A stretch of 64,000 bases of DNA, from contig CAJUFE010000018.1 in assembly GCA_910585635.1 (NCBI GenBank), positions 16,129 through 80,128 of the forward strand, read 5' to 3'. Source of the DNA: an uncultured Lachnospiraceae bacterium (GTDB lineage: Bacteria > Bacillota > Clostridia > Lachnospirales > Lachnospiraceae). Under the pieces are notes generated by a model that was not told where the DNA came from, made no database searches, and saw only the letters and a program-made list of their open reading frames with translations. A program made the position numbers and the translations under genes. Shown one piece after another: positions 1-8,961 of the stretch; position 1 is the first letter of the stretch; each line of letters opens with the position of its first letter.

Positions 1-1084
1 AGATGGCACTCTCCCTGCGCCCCAGCTGCTCGAAGATGATCTGCTCATCGATCCGGGTCTCCAGCACCTTTCCGTTCAGCAGGTCTTCCATGATCATCTT
101 AACGCTTTTATCGCCCCTTTGGATCAGCTGATCCACCAGCCGGTTGCTGCTGGTGTTGGCCCAGTATGGCGCAAATGTCCTTTCTTTTAAGAAATTTAAG
201 ATCGACCATGGGTTATAGATCTCTTTTTTCGCTCCAAAAGTGAACCCGTCATACCAGTCCTGCACCTCCCGTGACCGATCCTCCAGCCCATATTCTTTCA
301 GTGCCTCCTCCACCTCCACCCGGGTGAACCCGAAGGAGTCCGTATAGCTGTTCGTCGTCGTGGAGATCACTCTGGGATTGTTCAAGTCGGAAAAGATCGA
401 CTCCTTTCCCACTCTCGTGATACCTGTCAGGACCGCCCGCTCCATATAAGGGTTGGTCTGAAAAGCGGCATTGAACATCCCTCGGATGAACCCCGTCAGC
501 TCCTCCTGATAGCCATTTAAGTAGGCTTCCTGCATGGGTGTATCATACTCATCCAGCAGGATGATCACCCTTTTCTTATGGTGGAGCGACAGGAACCTGG
601 AGAGCTGACCTAAGGCCAGCGTCGCCTCCACATCGCCCATATCCACCGATACCCGCTGGAAAAAATCCTTATCCTGGGGAGTGAGCGCCTCTGAACTGAG
701 CAAAAAATGATATCTTGAATACAGATCCACCAGCATCTGGCAGAGCTTTCGCCTGGCATCGGCATAGCTGCTCTCCTTCACGTTCGCCAAGGACAAAAAG
801 AGCACAGGATACGTCCCCTGTATCGCGCGATACCGCTCATCCCTCCATATGGAAAGGCCTTCGAAGATCCCACCTTGTCCGGCATACTCTAAGGAAAAAA
901 AACGCTCCAGCATGCTCATGTTCAGTGTTTTCCCAAAACGTCGGGGACGGGTGATCAAGGTGACCACATCCATGTTCTCCCACCACTCCCGGATGAACGC
1001 TGTTTTGTCCACGTAGAAGCAGCCACTTGCGAGCAGCTTCCCAAAATCCTGATACCCGATACCGATGCGCCTCGCCATGACCAT
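1..1084 (-). CDS. AAA-ATPase-like / PD-(D/E)XK nuclease-like protein (DUF1703 type), C-terminus outside window
   Basis: Open reading frame entering from the left edge. Its start is ATG at 1084 or ATG at 1078, behind AAAGGGGG. The N-terminus reads GIGYQDFGKLL, FYVDKTAFI and TRPRRFGKTLNMSM (P-loop-like), then VIILLDEYDTPMQEAY (Walker B-like) and LTGITRVGKESIFSDLNN, then WYDGFTFG and NPWSILNFL. These are hallmarks of the AAA-ATPase_like + PDDEXK_9 family common in gut Bacteroidetes and Clostridia. The complete paralogue at 41669-43342 aligns along the whole visible length. The C-terminal nuclease-like part lies outside the window. The cellular role is not established for the family. It is monocistronic as far as can be seen. 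Confidence 0.85.
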   Translation of the reverse strand, partial: MVMARRIGIGYQDFGKLLASGCFYVDKTAFIREWWENMDVVTLITRPRRFGKTLNMSMLERFFSLEYAGQGGIFEGLSIWRDERYRAIQGTYPVLFLSLANVKESSYADARRKLCQMLVDLYSRYHFLLSSEALTPQDKDFFQRVSVDMGDVEATLALGQLSRFLSLHHKKRVIILLDEYDTPMQEAYLNGYQEELTGFIRGMFNAAFQTNPYMERAVLTGITRVGKESIFSDLNNPRVISTTTNSYTDSFGFTRVEVEEALKEYGLEDRSREVQDWYDGFTFGAKKEIYNPWSILNFLKERTFAPYWANTSSNRLVDQLIQRGDKSVKMIMEDLLNGKVLETRIDEQIIFEQLGRRESAI

Positions 1085-1232
1085 ACACGCCCCCTTTCTG
1101 CCTGCCCATCTCCCCCCTCAACTATGGAGATCCTTTTTTATCCATTATATACTGATGAAAAAGCAGGTTCAAGGGATTTCTAGCTTTTCTCCTGCTGCTT
1201 TTCTCCTGCAGAAGCCGCTGTAGGATCACTTT

Positions 1233-2039
1233 TCACACCCGGACAGATGCAGAAAGCCACATATTGTATAGACAGATCCCCATGATCATGACCATGAGCC
1301 CCTTGAGCAGCGCATCCACCTTTTCCGCGGTGAGATGCCGGTTCACGCTCCTCCCGGCGGCTCCGCCCAGGATCCCGCAGAGGACCATGACCACCAGAGG
1401 ACCCAGGCCGCAGGGCGGGACCGTCCTGGTCCACAGGGTCTGGAGCAGGCTGGCCGCCTGGGAGAATAAGATGATGTACAGGGAATTCTGCGCCGCGGTC
1501 TTCGTATCCATGGAAAAAAAGAAGAACAGGACCACCAGATTGATCGGCCCCCCGCCGATGCCCAGGAAGGCCGAGACCACACCTAAGCCCGCTCCGATCA
1601 GGAGGCAGACCGGGACGCCGGACAGCTGGAAGGTGCGGATCTGTCCTTTTTTCACGGTGTAGGCGAAGGTCCCCAGGGTGAGGAGCAGCAGGCAGAAGGC
1701 CTGGATGGCGCCCACCCGTCCTGGATCTTTGGCCTGGAACAGGATAGCCTGGAACAGCATCTTCCCGCCCATGCCGCCCAGAGCGGCTCCTGCTGCCAGC
1801 AGTGTCCCTGTCCGCCCCTCTACCAGGCAGGAACCGCTGATCCTGGCCTTTCCCACCGAATAGCAGGACATGGAGAGGACCGTGCAGCCGGAAAGAAAAT
1901 TCACCACCGCCACATCCATCCCCCCGCAGGCATCCAAGATCGGCTTGATCAGGACCCCTCCGCCGATCCCGCAGATCGCCCCCGCCACCGATGCCAGAAA
2001 GCTCACCACCGCAGATACCATATATTGATACAGCTCCAT
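1233..2039 (-). CDS. TauE/SafE (DUF81) family membrane permease
   Basis: About 268 residues, almost entirely hydrophobic, with roughly eight membrane segments. The two family half-repeats are visible: AICGIGGGVLIKPIL near the N-terminus and SAFLGIGGGPINLVVLFF in the middle. The family exports or imports sulfite, sulfoacetate or other small organic anions across the cytoplasmic membrane; the substrate here is unknown. The start at 2039 is chosen because AAGGAGG lies 8 bases upstream; an in-frame start eight codons earlier lacks a ribosome site. It diverges from the sensor kinase at 2417. Lying beside a sulfated-glycan locus with two sulfatases, export of sulfite or a related anion is an attractive but unproven guess. 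Confidence 0.85.
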   Translation of the reverse strand: MELYQYMVSAVVSFLASVAGAICGIGGGVLIKPILDACGGMDVAVVNFLSGCTVLSMSCYSVGKARISGSCLVEGRTGTLLAAGAALGGMGGKMLFQAILFQAKDPGRVGAIQAFCLLLLTLGTFAYTVKKGQIRTFQLSGVPVCLLIGAGLGVVSAFLGIGGGPINLVVLFFFFSMDTKTAAQNSLYIILFSQAASLLQTLWTRTVPPCGLGPLVVMVLCGILGGAAGRSVNRHLTAEKVDALLKGLMVMIMGICLYNMWLSASVRV

Positions 2040-2150
2040 ACCGCGCCTCCTCCTTGCCCACAAAAAGCACTTTTTTCTTTTTTCACGTTTCTTTTTTCAC
2101 GTTTCCTTCTTTCTCATGCTCCCCCTCTCCACCAGTCTAGCAAAAAAAAG

Positions 2151-2265
2151 CCAGGGGCAGGATCGACGATCTTCGGTTTACGCTCTCTTATCTTTCGATC
2201 TTTGTATCGGCGCCTCATAAAAGGATATATTTTTTTCATATTCTGTTACTATTTATATATCTTGT
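2151..2265. promoter_or_regulatory. Intergenic regulatory block with GATCGACGATC palindrome, shared with 13363-13475
   Basis: The gap 2040-2416 has no gene. GATCGACGATC at 2161-2171 is a perfect 11-bp dyad. The flanks (AGTCTA-CAAAAAA before it; GCTCTC and TTTTTTTCATAT-C-GTTACT after it) recur in the same order around 13383-13393, upstream of the binding-protein gene. Shared extended similarity suggests a common regulatory region; the protein bound is unknown. Confidence 0.4.
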
Positions 2266-2274
2266 ATGATCCTA

Positions 2275-2303
2275 TTGTAGATCTGGGTTTTCTGTTGTAT
2301 GAT
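2275..2303 (+). promoter_or_regulatory. Candidate promoter of the YesM/YesN pair
   Basis: TTGTAG (2275-2280), 17 bp, TATGAT (2298-2303) preceded by TG. It lies about 110 bases before the kinase start. Sequence match only. Confidence 0.4.
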
Positions 2304-2416
2304 CATAACAGTAAGACAGGATACGCTCACCACAGGACCCTGTCTATCATGACCGTACAACAAAACGCCCGGTGAAAGCCCTTTTTCTGGGCCGCGCCAG
2401 AAAGGATAGATAAAGC

Positions 2417-4267
2417 TTGAGCAAGAACAAGATCCCCAGGACCTTCCGGAAACGGATGCTCTCCTATAATCTCCTGATCATCATCTGCATCGCCTGTATC
2501 ATCAGCATCTATACCTACTCGTTCTATCGAAAGGACGCGATCGTCAGCGGAACGGCCGATTCTGCCAGCCGTCTCCATCTGCTCTCCTCCAGGCTGGAGG
2601 TGGCCTGCGACGAGCTGATCAATATCGTCCAGAACTGTGCCGGACGAAAGTCCCTGTTCCATACCTCCGTCCTGGACCGGCAGAGCCAGCGCTCCGGCGA
2701 GAGCTCCGGCATCTATGCCGCGGAGGTACTGCGCGACCTCTGTGCGATCTCCGGGTACAACCGCTATATCCATAAGATCACGGTATATGAACGGGACTCC
2801 CTTTTCATCCAGGCCGGTACTTCTTACGGCAGCTGGGATGATGCCGACAGCATCATGGCCGCTCCCTGGTTCAACGAGCTTTTGACAAAAAATATGCAGG
2901 AATACACCTTGACCTTAAAGGAAAATCCCTTCCCCTTGGACGCGAAGACCGTCCCCTATATCCTTCCGCTGATCCGGCCGCTCCAATATTCGAAAAAGGA
3001 TACGCCCCAGGACGCCTGGGTCTGCCTGCTCCTGTCGCCCAGACTGTTCCAGGATACCTTAGAGCTTTTGTCCCAGGACCGATCGGTCCTGATCATGACA
3101 GGGGGGCTTAGCCCGATCGAGAGCACAAATATGGGGCACTTCTCCATGGAGGAGATCAAAGCCGCCTTGGAGGCCCATCCCTCCCCCACCGGCAGCATGA
3201 GGACAGCCCTTTCCGGCATGGATTGTATCCTCACCTGGGAACGGCTGGCGGTCAGCGGTCTGCTCCTGTGCGAGGTCCTTCCTGTAAAAGATATCTCGCC
3301 AGATCCCAACGCCATCCTGTTCACCGTAGGGCTGGTCTTCCTTTCCTGCATCGCCATCGGCCTTTCGCTGTCCCTTTTGTTCACCCGCTATCTGACCCGG
3401 CCGATCATGCGGCTCACCCAACATATGGAGGTCATCTCCTCCGGTGATTTCAGCCGGGCCCCGGAGATCGAATCCGATGACGAGCTGGGCATCATCGGGC
3501 GGCAGATCAATGAGATGTCCGCCCATGTTTCCGCCCTGATGGAGAACCGTATCCGCAGTGAACAGGAAAAGATGGATCTGGAGATCAAGATGCTGCAGGC
3601 CCAGATCAATCCGCATTTTCTTTATAACACGCTGGATTCCATCAAGTGGATCGCCACCATGCAGCACAGCACAGGGATCGTCCGGGTGGTCTCGGCCCTC
3701 TCCTCCCTGCTGAAAAATATGGCCAAAGGGTTTAACGAAAAGGTGACCATCCGCCAGGAGCTGGACTTTGTGGACCACTACATCACCATCGAAAAGATCC
3801 GCTATATCGAGCTTTTTGATGTGGAGATCGTGGTGGAGGACCCGGCCCTGTACGACGCGCGCATCATCAAGCTGACCCTGCAGCCGCTGGTGGAGAACAG
3901 CATCTTCTCCGGGATCGTCCCCAGCGGAAAGCCCGGATCGATCCAGATCCACATCTCCTCCCAGGATGAGGTGCTCTACATCCGTGTCCGGGACAACGGC
4001 GTAGGGATCTCTGAGGAGAACATCACCCGGATGCTGACCGATACCTCCCGTGTCTCCAAGCACTACATGAGCGGGATCGGCCTGCCGAACGTGGACCGGC
4101 GGATCAAGCTGGTGTACGGCCAGGCCTATGGCCTGACGATCGAGAGCCAGGTAGGCGTCTATACCTGCGTGACGATCTCGATCCCCTTGGAATGGGGGGA
4201 CGGTGACTGGGAAGAAAAGGCCCGGACAGTTACAAAAGATGAGAGTGAAAAAGGAGGTGTCCTTTAA
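2417..4267 (+). CDS. YesM/LytS-type sensor histidine kinase
   Basis: 616 residues. It starts at TTG 2417 with AAAGGA upstream; the next in-frame ATG is 13 codons later and would remove the basic leader before membrane segment 1. Visible parts: TM1 about 17-37, an extracytoplasmic sensing region of about 260 residues, TM2 about 296-318, HAMP linker, the His_kinase box QINPHFLYNTLDSIKWIA with the phospho-acceptor His, the N box LQPLVENSI and the G boxes RVRDNGVGI and GIGLPNVDRRI. It is a membrane kinase that senses an external ligand and phosphorylates a YesN-type regulator. Its stop TAA abuts the ATG of the regulator at 4268, so the two are translationally coupled. Placed between a glycan import operon and sulfatases, it probably senses a glycan breakdown product (inference). 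Confidence 0.93.
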   Translation: MSKNKIPRTFRKRMLSYNLLIIICIACIISIYTYSFYRKDAIVSGTADSASRLHLLSSRLEVACDELINIVQNCAGRKSLFHTSVLDRQSQRSGESSGIYAAEVLRDLCAISGYNRYIHKITVYERDSLFIQAGTSYGSWDDADSIMAAPWFNELLTKNMQEYTLTLKENPFPLDAKTVPYILPLIRPLQYSKKDTPQDAWVCLLLSPRLFQDTLELLSQDRSVLIMTGGLSPIESTNMGHFSMEEIKAALEAHPSPTGSMRTALSGMDCILTWERLAVSGLLLCEVLPVKDISPDPNAILFTVGLVFLSCIAIGLSLSLLFTRYLTRPIMRLTQHMEVISSGDFSRAPEIESDDELGIIGRQINEMSAHVSALMENRIRSEQEKMDLEIKMLQAQINPHFLYNTLDSIKWIATMQHSTGIVRVVSALSSLLKNMAKGFNEKVTIRQELDFVDHYITIEKIRYIELFDVEIVVEDPALYDARIIKLTLQPLVENSIFSGIVPSGKPGSIQIHISSQDEVLYIRVRDNGVGISEENITRMLTDTSRVSKHYMSGIGLPNVDRRIKLVYGQAYGLTIESQVGVYTCVTISIPLEWGDGDWEEKARTVTKDESEKGGVL

Positions 4268-5884
4268 ATGTATCGAACGATCCTGATCGATGATGAACCA
4301 CTGATCTTAGCGGGCATCGCCTCATTGATCCGCTGGGAGGACCATGACTGCTGCATCATCGGGAAGGCCACCGACAGCCACGCGGCCCTGGAGATGATCT
4401 TAGAGACCAGGCCGGATATCATCATCACGGATATCCGCATGCCGGTGATGGACGGGATCGAGCTGATCGAGGCCTGCAAGGAGAAGGGCTGCCTCTCCGC
4501 CGTGATCTTCCTGACCAACCTGGAGGATTTCCGGCTGGCCAGGCAGGCCGTGCACTTAGGGGCCACAGACTACCTGGTGAAGCTGGACCTAAAGCCCGAG
4601 ACCTTGATCTTGGCGCTGGAGCAGGCCAAGGAGCACTGCTCCCGCATGGAGAGCCATCACAACAAGGAGCTGTACACCTCCCTCTTAAAGGGGAGCCAGG
4701 AGCAGCTGGAACGGGAGTATTTTTCCAGGCTGCTCTTTCGCCAGCCTGAGGATGCCCCTGCCCCGGACCCCCAGGTTGATGCACGTTATCCCACGGCCTA
4801 CCTGCTCCTCTTCCAGATGCGCCCGGAACAGATCCAGTTCGGGCAGACGGAGGATAACGACCTGGGCTTCATCTCTGCCCAGATCCAGGATGTGGTGGCG
4901 AAGATCGCCTCCCGCTATTTTTCCAGCCAGGCGATCTTGATGCCGGAAAAGGATACAGTGCTCTTAGTGGTCTCCCTGAAGGCGGGGACAGAGGACAAGA
5001 GCGCGCTCTTCGAGTTCTGCACAAAGGTCAATGTGGCCCTCAGCACCTATTTTGCCCTCACCGCCCATTTTGGCATCAGTCAGAAAAAGGAAGGGACCGG
5101 AGCCCTCTCCCAGGCCCTGGCCGAAGCCCGGTCAGCCTTAGCCCACGGCTACTATGATCCCTCCCAGCCCATCGTCTTTTACCAAAAGCAGCGGCCCCCC
5201 CTCCGGTCGTCCGGCCCGCGGGAATTTAACATCAATTTTTTAAAGCGCTCCATGTCCGCCGCCGTGCTGGAGAATGAGAGCCAGGACCTGCGGGCGATCT
5301 TCCAGGAGCTTTCCGGACTGTTCGCCCAGTACAAGCCGGATAAGACCCAGGCGGTCAGCGCCTGCATCAATATCTACTCCTACCTCCACGACCTGCTGCG
5401 CAGCGAGGACTCCGAGGACACGGATTTCCCCTACAGCATGGATATCGCCGGACAGCTGTCCCGGCTGGGGAGCTTAGAGGAGATCCTGCTCTGGCTGGAC
5501 AGCTTCTGCGAGAAGATCTGTGCTATGCTGACAGAGCGGAAGGAGAAGCGCTCGGATCGGTTCGTCTATATGGCCAAACGCTATATCCACGAGCACTACC
5601 AGGAAAAGCTCACCCTATCGGAGATCGCGGAACAGCTGCGGATCAGCGCCGGCTATCTGAGCACCATCTTCCGCCGCAGTACGGACCAGACCGTCTCCGA
5701 CTATATCGCCCAGGTGAAGATCGAGCACGCCAAGGAGCTGATCGATCACGGCCAGTACCTGATCTACGAGATCGCGGACCAGCTGGGCTTCGAGAACGCC
5801 TACTACTTCAGCAAGGTGTTCAAAAAGGTCACCGGCATGGCGCCGAAGAACTATGCCTGCTGGCGCAGGGACCAAAAAAAGTAG
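4268..5884 (+). CDS. YesN-type response regulator with AraC-family DNA-binding domain
   Basis: 538 residues: an N-terminal receiver (acidic pocket IDDEP, phospho-acceptor in IIITDIRMPVMDG near residue 54, lysine in YLVKLDLKP), a long middle region of about 280 residues, and a C-terminal double helix-turn-helix (LSEIAEQLRISAGYLSTIFR and YEIADQLGFENAYYFSKVFK). AAGGAGGTG overlaps the end of the kinase gene. The partner kinase is the gene directly upstream. Regulators of this architecture usually activate adjacent carbohydrate uptake and hydrolase genes; the sulfatase downstream and the ABC/GH88 operon opposite are the obvious targets, which is inference from position. Confidence 0.93.
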   Translation: MYRTILIDDEPLILAGIASLIRWEDHDCCIIGKATDSHAALEMILETRPDIIITDIRMPVMDGIELIEACKEKGCLSAVIFLTNLEDFRLARQAVHLGATDYLVKLDLKPETLILALEQAKEHCSRMESHHNKELYTSLLKGSQEQLEREYFSRLLFRQPEDAPAPDPQVDARYPTAYLLLFQMRPEQIQFGQTEDNDLGFISAQIQDVVAKIASRYFSSQAILMPEKDTVLLVVSLKAGTEDKSALFEFCTKVNVALSTYFALTAHFGISQKKEGTGALSQALAEARSALAHGYYDPSQPIVFYQKQRPPLRSSGPREFNINFLKRSMSAAVLENESQDLRAIFQELSGLFAQYKPDKTQAVSACINIYSYLHDLLRSEDSEDTDFPYSMDIAGQLSRLGSLEEILLWLDSFCEKICAMLTERKEKRSDRFVYMAKRYIHEHYQEKLTLSEIAEQLRISAGYLSTIFRRSTDQTVSDYIAQVKIEHAKELIDHGQYLIYEIADQLGFENAYYFSKVFKKVTGMAPKNYACWRRDQKK

Positions 5885-5983
5885 AGGTTATCCGCATAAC
5901 CTTCAAAACATGATAATAAAAAAGAACGGATCATCTAATGAAACTACTGAATAGGACTACCCAATGAAAGGACATGGGACATC

Positions 5984-7510
5984 ATGGATAAAAAAGTGAT
6001 CTTACTGATGACAGACACCACCCGTGTGGATATGCTGGGCTGCTACGGCTATCCGGACATGGAGACCCCGAACCTGGACCGGCTGGCGGCAGAGGGCATC
6101 CGCTTCGACCAGGCTTATACCACCCAGCCGGTGTGCCAGCCGGCCCGCTCGGCCATCTTTACCGGGACCTATCCCCACGCCTGTGCCGGCTGGTCCAACT
6201 GCATGGGACTGTCGGACAATGTCCAGACGATCGGACGCCGCCTCACCGACCAGGGCGTCCACTGCGCCTATATCGGGAAATGGCATCTGGACGGAGGGGA
6301 TTATTTCGGGCTGGGGCGCTGCGCCGACGGCTGGGATCCGGCCTGGTGGTACGATATGCGCAACTACCTGGAGGAACTGACCCCTAAGGAGCGTTATCTC
6401 TCCCGCCAGGCCCAGAGCATGGAGCAGTACGATATCCAGGAGGACTTTACCTTCGGCCACCGCTGTTCGGACCGGGCGATCCGGTTCCTGGAGGGGCAAA
6501 AGGGCTCGTCAGAGGACTTTTTCCTGGTGGTCTCCTATGACGAGCCCCACGACCCATGTCTCTGCCCTGAGCGGTTCTGGTCCAGATATGCCCACAAGGA
6601 GCTCCCCCAGTTCTGCCGCAAAGAGAACCTGTCCGACCCCCTGACGGGAAAGCCGGAGCACCAGCGGCTCTGGGCCGGGGAGGCACTGATGAAGGCCGCA
6701 TCCCCGGACTTTTCCATGGACCTCACCTATTTCCTGGGCTGCAACAGCTTCGTGGACTATGAGATCGGCCGCGTGCTGGAGGCGGTGGACCGCTATGCGC
6801 CGGATGCCGTGGTCATCTACACCTCCGACCATGGGGACATGCTCTATTCCCACTCGCTGACCCAGAAGGGGCCGGCCATGTATGAGGAGATCGTCCATAT
6901 CCCCCTGCTGGTCCGGGGCTTTGGAGGAGGCCGCACCGATCAAGGCCCGGTCTCCCACATCGACCTGGCCCCGACGATCTTCGATCTTTTCCAGGTGCCA
7001 AAGCCGAAGACCTTCCAGGGGAACAGCCTTTATGAGGGATTGAAGACCGGCCAGCGGACCAACGACTATGTGTTCATGGGGTTCGGACGGTACGAGGTGG
7101 ACCATGACGGGTTCGGCGGCTTCCAGCCGATCCGCTGCGTCTACGACGGGCGGTATAAGCTGGTCATCAACCTGCTGACCTCCGACGAACTCTATGACCT
7201 GGAGACCGATCCGCAGGAGATGGACAATAAGATCCTCGATCCGGCGCTCACCGAAGAAAAGCGGCGTCTCCACAAGGCCCTCATGGACCATATGTATGAC
7301 ACCCGGGATCCTTTCCGGGGCTATTACTGGGAAAACCGCCCCTGGAACAGCTTTCCGGAGGATAAGACCTGGGACAGCCGCAAGATGACCAGGCAGCGGG
7401 AAAATGAAGAGTACGAGCCCCGGCAGCTGGATTACGGGACCGGGCTCCCCGTAGAGCAGGCGGTCCGAAAAAAAGGGATCTGCACCTCCCAGCCGAAGAG
7501 CCCCGCGTGA
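5984..7510 (+). CDS. Sulfatase, Cys-type (formylglycine-dependent)
   Basis: 508 residues of the alkaline-phosphatase/sulfatase fold, no signal peptide. The N-terminus has the metal-binding MTDTTRVDMLGCYGY. The signature PVCQPARSAIFTGTYPH has Cys51 in the C-x-P-x-R motif, the residue oxidised to formylglycine. VIYTSDHGDML supplies the second metal site. It hydrolyses sulfate esters, probably on glycan oligosaccharides after import, since no export signal is present. A Cys-type sulfatase in an anaerobe needs the radical SAM maturase encoded at 13651-14793. It lies 99 bases behind the response regulator on the same strand and may be co-transcribed. Its stop codon forms the loop of a hairpin. Confidence 0.92.
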   Translation: MDKKVILLMTDTTRVDMLGCYGYPDMETPNLDRLAAEGIRFDQAYTTQPVCQPARSAIFTGTYPHACAGWSNCMGLSDNVQTIGRRLTDQGVHCAYIGKWHLDGGDYFGLGRCADGWDPAWWYDMRNYLEELTPKERYLSRQAQSMEQYDIQEDFTFGHRCSDRAIRFLEGQKGSSEDFFLVVSYDEPHDPCLCPERFWSRYAHKELPQFCRKENLSDPLTGKPEHQRLWAGEALMKAASPDFSMDLTYFLGCNSFVDYEIGRVLEAVDRYAPDAVVIYTSDHGDMLYSHSLTQKGPAMYEEIVHIPLLVRGFGGGRTDQGPVSHIDLAPTIFDLFQVPKPKTFQGNSLYEGLKTGQRTNDYVFMGFGRYEVDHDGFGGFQPIRCVYDGRYKLVINLLTSDELYDLETDPQEMDNKILDPALTEEKRRLHKALMDHMYDTRDPFRGYYWENRPWNSFPEDKTWDSRKMTRQRENEEYEPRQLDYGTGLPVEQAVRKKGICTSQPKSPA

Positions 7511-7524
7511 ACGCGGGGCTCTTC
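7495..7524. terminator. 13-bp perfect hairpin between convergent sulfatase genes, stop codon in loop
   Basis: GAAGAGCCCCGCG (7495-7507), loop TGAA, CGCGGGGCTCTTC (7512-7524). The TGA stop of the + strand sulfatase is the first three loop bases. There is no T-run on either side, so it may rely on Rho or act as a transcript 3'-end stabiliser for both convergent genes. Confidence 0.6.
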
Positions 7525-7544
7525 CCTTAAAAGATCTTCAGATC

Positions 7545-8942
7545 TCAGATCCTTCTCCTCTCTTTTTCCCACAAGAAGGGATCCTCCAGCATGGCCAGGT
7601 ACGCCTTGAGCCACTGTCTGGCCTCTGCCACCCGTGGGTCCTGGCAGTCTCTTTCCACTTGCATAGGCTCCATCTGCCAGGGGTCCGCCAGATCGTCATA
7701 CAGGTACTCCGCCTGTCCCTCCTCCGGCATATAGCCATTGTCGATCACATAGGTGTAAGTCCGGGTCTTGATCCCCCGCCAGCCGTGGGCCTTGTGGGCC
7801 AGCCCTTGTCTGGCGAAGGCCGAGACGCTTTCCGGCATCCCCGGATAGGAGCACAGGAACATGTGGTCCGGCCCCTGCTCCTGTCCGCCTAATGCCGCCG
7901 CCCGGTGGCTGACCCCCTGACAGGTGTCCGGTACAGGGAGATCCAAAAGCTCCAGCAGGGTGGGCATGTGGTCCGGGCTGGCGAAGATCGCATCGCTCTT
8001 TCCCGGCAGGATCCGGCCCTTCTGCCGCATCAGCAGCGGGATGTGGATCGACTCCTCATACCAGATGTTCTTGCTCATCCGCCCATGGGATCCCAGCATC
8101 TCCCCGTGATCGGCGGAGAGCACCACCAGGGTATCCTCTTCCATCCCCTTCTCCTTAAGATAGGTCAAGATCCGCCCGAACTGCTGGTCGATCCCATAGA
8201 CCGCCGCCAGATACTGCCTGGCGATGGTCTCCATCCGGGGCGTGCGCATCTCTTCCGGCACATTGGGCCGCCAGCAGATCTCCAGGTCCTTAAACCGCTC
8301 CAGGTAGCATCCCGGCACCAGCTCGTAGGGCAGGTGGGGCGGGTTATAGGACAGGAAGAGGGCAAAGGGCGCCTCCTCCTTCTGCCGGGACTCTAAGTAC
8401 TCTAACGCCTTATCCGTCTCATATGCCGCCGACCACTTCCCCGGGCGGATCTGTTCTGGCCCGTCCGCCCAGTAGTGGGGATCTAAGTGCTCGTCACAGG
8501 CGCCGTAGGACAGCCAGTGGGCAAAGCCCTGCCGCCGCTCCCCCGGGGGCGTGTAGGCGTCCCAGTCCTTTGCGCCGGAGGCCGGGTGGGCGGTGAAGTT
8601 CTGCTCGGCCGCGTCCAGATGCCATTTCCCGATATAGGCCGTCTGGTAGCCGCCCGCCTCCAGCACGTTCCCGATGCAGGTCTCCTGGGGCTTTAGCATC
8701 AGCTTTTCCTCCAGCCCCACCTTGCAGTTGGTCCACAGCCCGATGGAAAAGGGATAGCGCCCGGTCATCAGGCTCCCCCGGTGGGGGGTGCATAAGGGAA
8801 AGGTGCTGTATGCGTGCTCAAAGCAGAGGCTTTCCTGGGCGAACCGGTCCATGTTCGGGGTGCAGGCCTGGTCCTGCCCGACGCAGCCCATGGCATGGTA
8901 GCGCCATTGGTCCGCAAAGATATAGAGCAGATTGGTCTTCAT
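7545..8942 (-). CDS. Sulfatase, Cys-type, last gene of the glycan import operon
   Basis: 465 residues, no signal peptide. IFADQWRYHAMGCVG begins the metal site, FPLCTPHRGSLMTGRYP has the maturation motif with Cys51 in C-T-P-H-R, and VVLSADHGEMLGSHGRMSKN carries further metal and substrate residues. It is a different subfamily from the sulfatase at 5984 although both keep Cys51. It starts 19 bases after the GH88 stop behind GGAAAGGAAGG, so it is the fifth gene of the - strand operon that begins at 13282. Together with GH88 it would desulfate and cleave imported unsaturated uronic-acid disaccharides such as those from chondroitin or heparin (inference from family and operon). Confidence 0.92.
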   Translation of the reverse strand: MKTNLLYIFADQWRYHAMGCVGQDQACTPNMDRFAQESLCFEHAYSTFPLCTPHRGSLMTGRYPFSIGLWTNCKVGLEEKLMLKPQETCIGNVLEAGGYQTAYIGKWHLDAAEQNFTAHPASGAKDWDAYTPPGERRQGFAHWLSYGACDEHLDPHYWADGPEQIRPGKWSAAYETDKALEYLESRQKEEAPFALFLSYNPPHLPYELVPGCYLERFKDLEICWRPNVPEEMRTPRMETIARQYLAAVYGIDQQFGRILTYLKEKGMEEDTLVVLSADHGEMLGSHGRMSKNIWYEESIHIPLLMRQKGRILPGKSDAIFASPDHMPTLLELLDLPVPDTCQGVSHRAAALGGQEQGPDHMFLCSYPGMPESVSAFARQGLAHKAHGWRGIKTRTYTYVIDNGYMPEEGQAEYLYDDLADPWQMEPMQVERDCQDPRVAEARQWLKAYLAMLEDPFLWEKERRRI

Positions 8943-8961
8943 CGTCCTTCCTTTCCGCCTC

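Noticed and set aside
715..954. + strand frame of 79 codons at the left edge
   Set aside because: Antisense to the partial AAA-ATPase gene.
3059..4063. - strand frame of about 334 codons
   Set aside because: Antisense shadow of the sensor kinase gene, no ribosome site or family motif.
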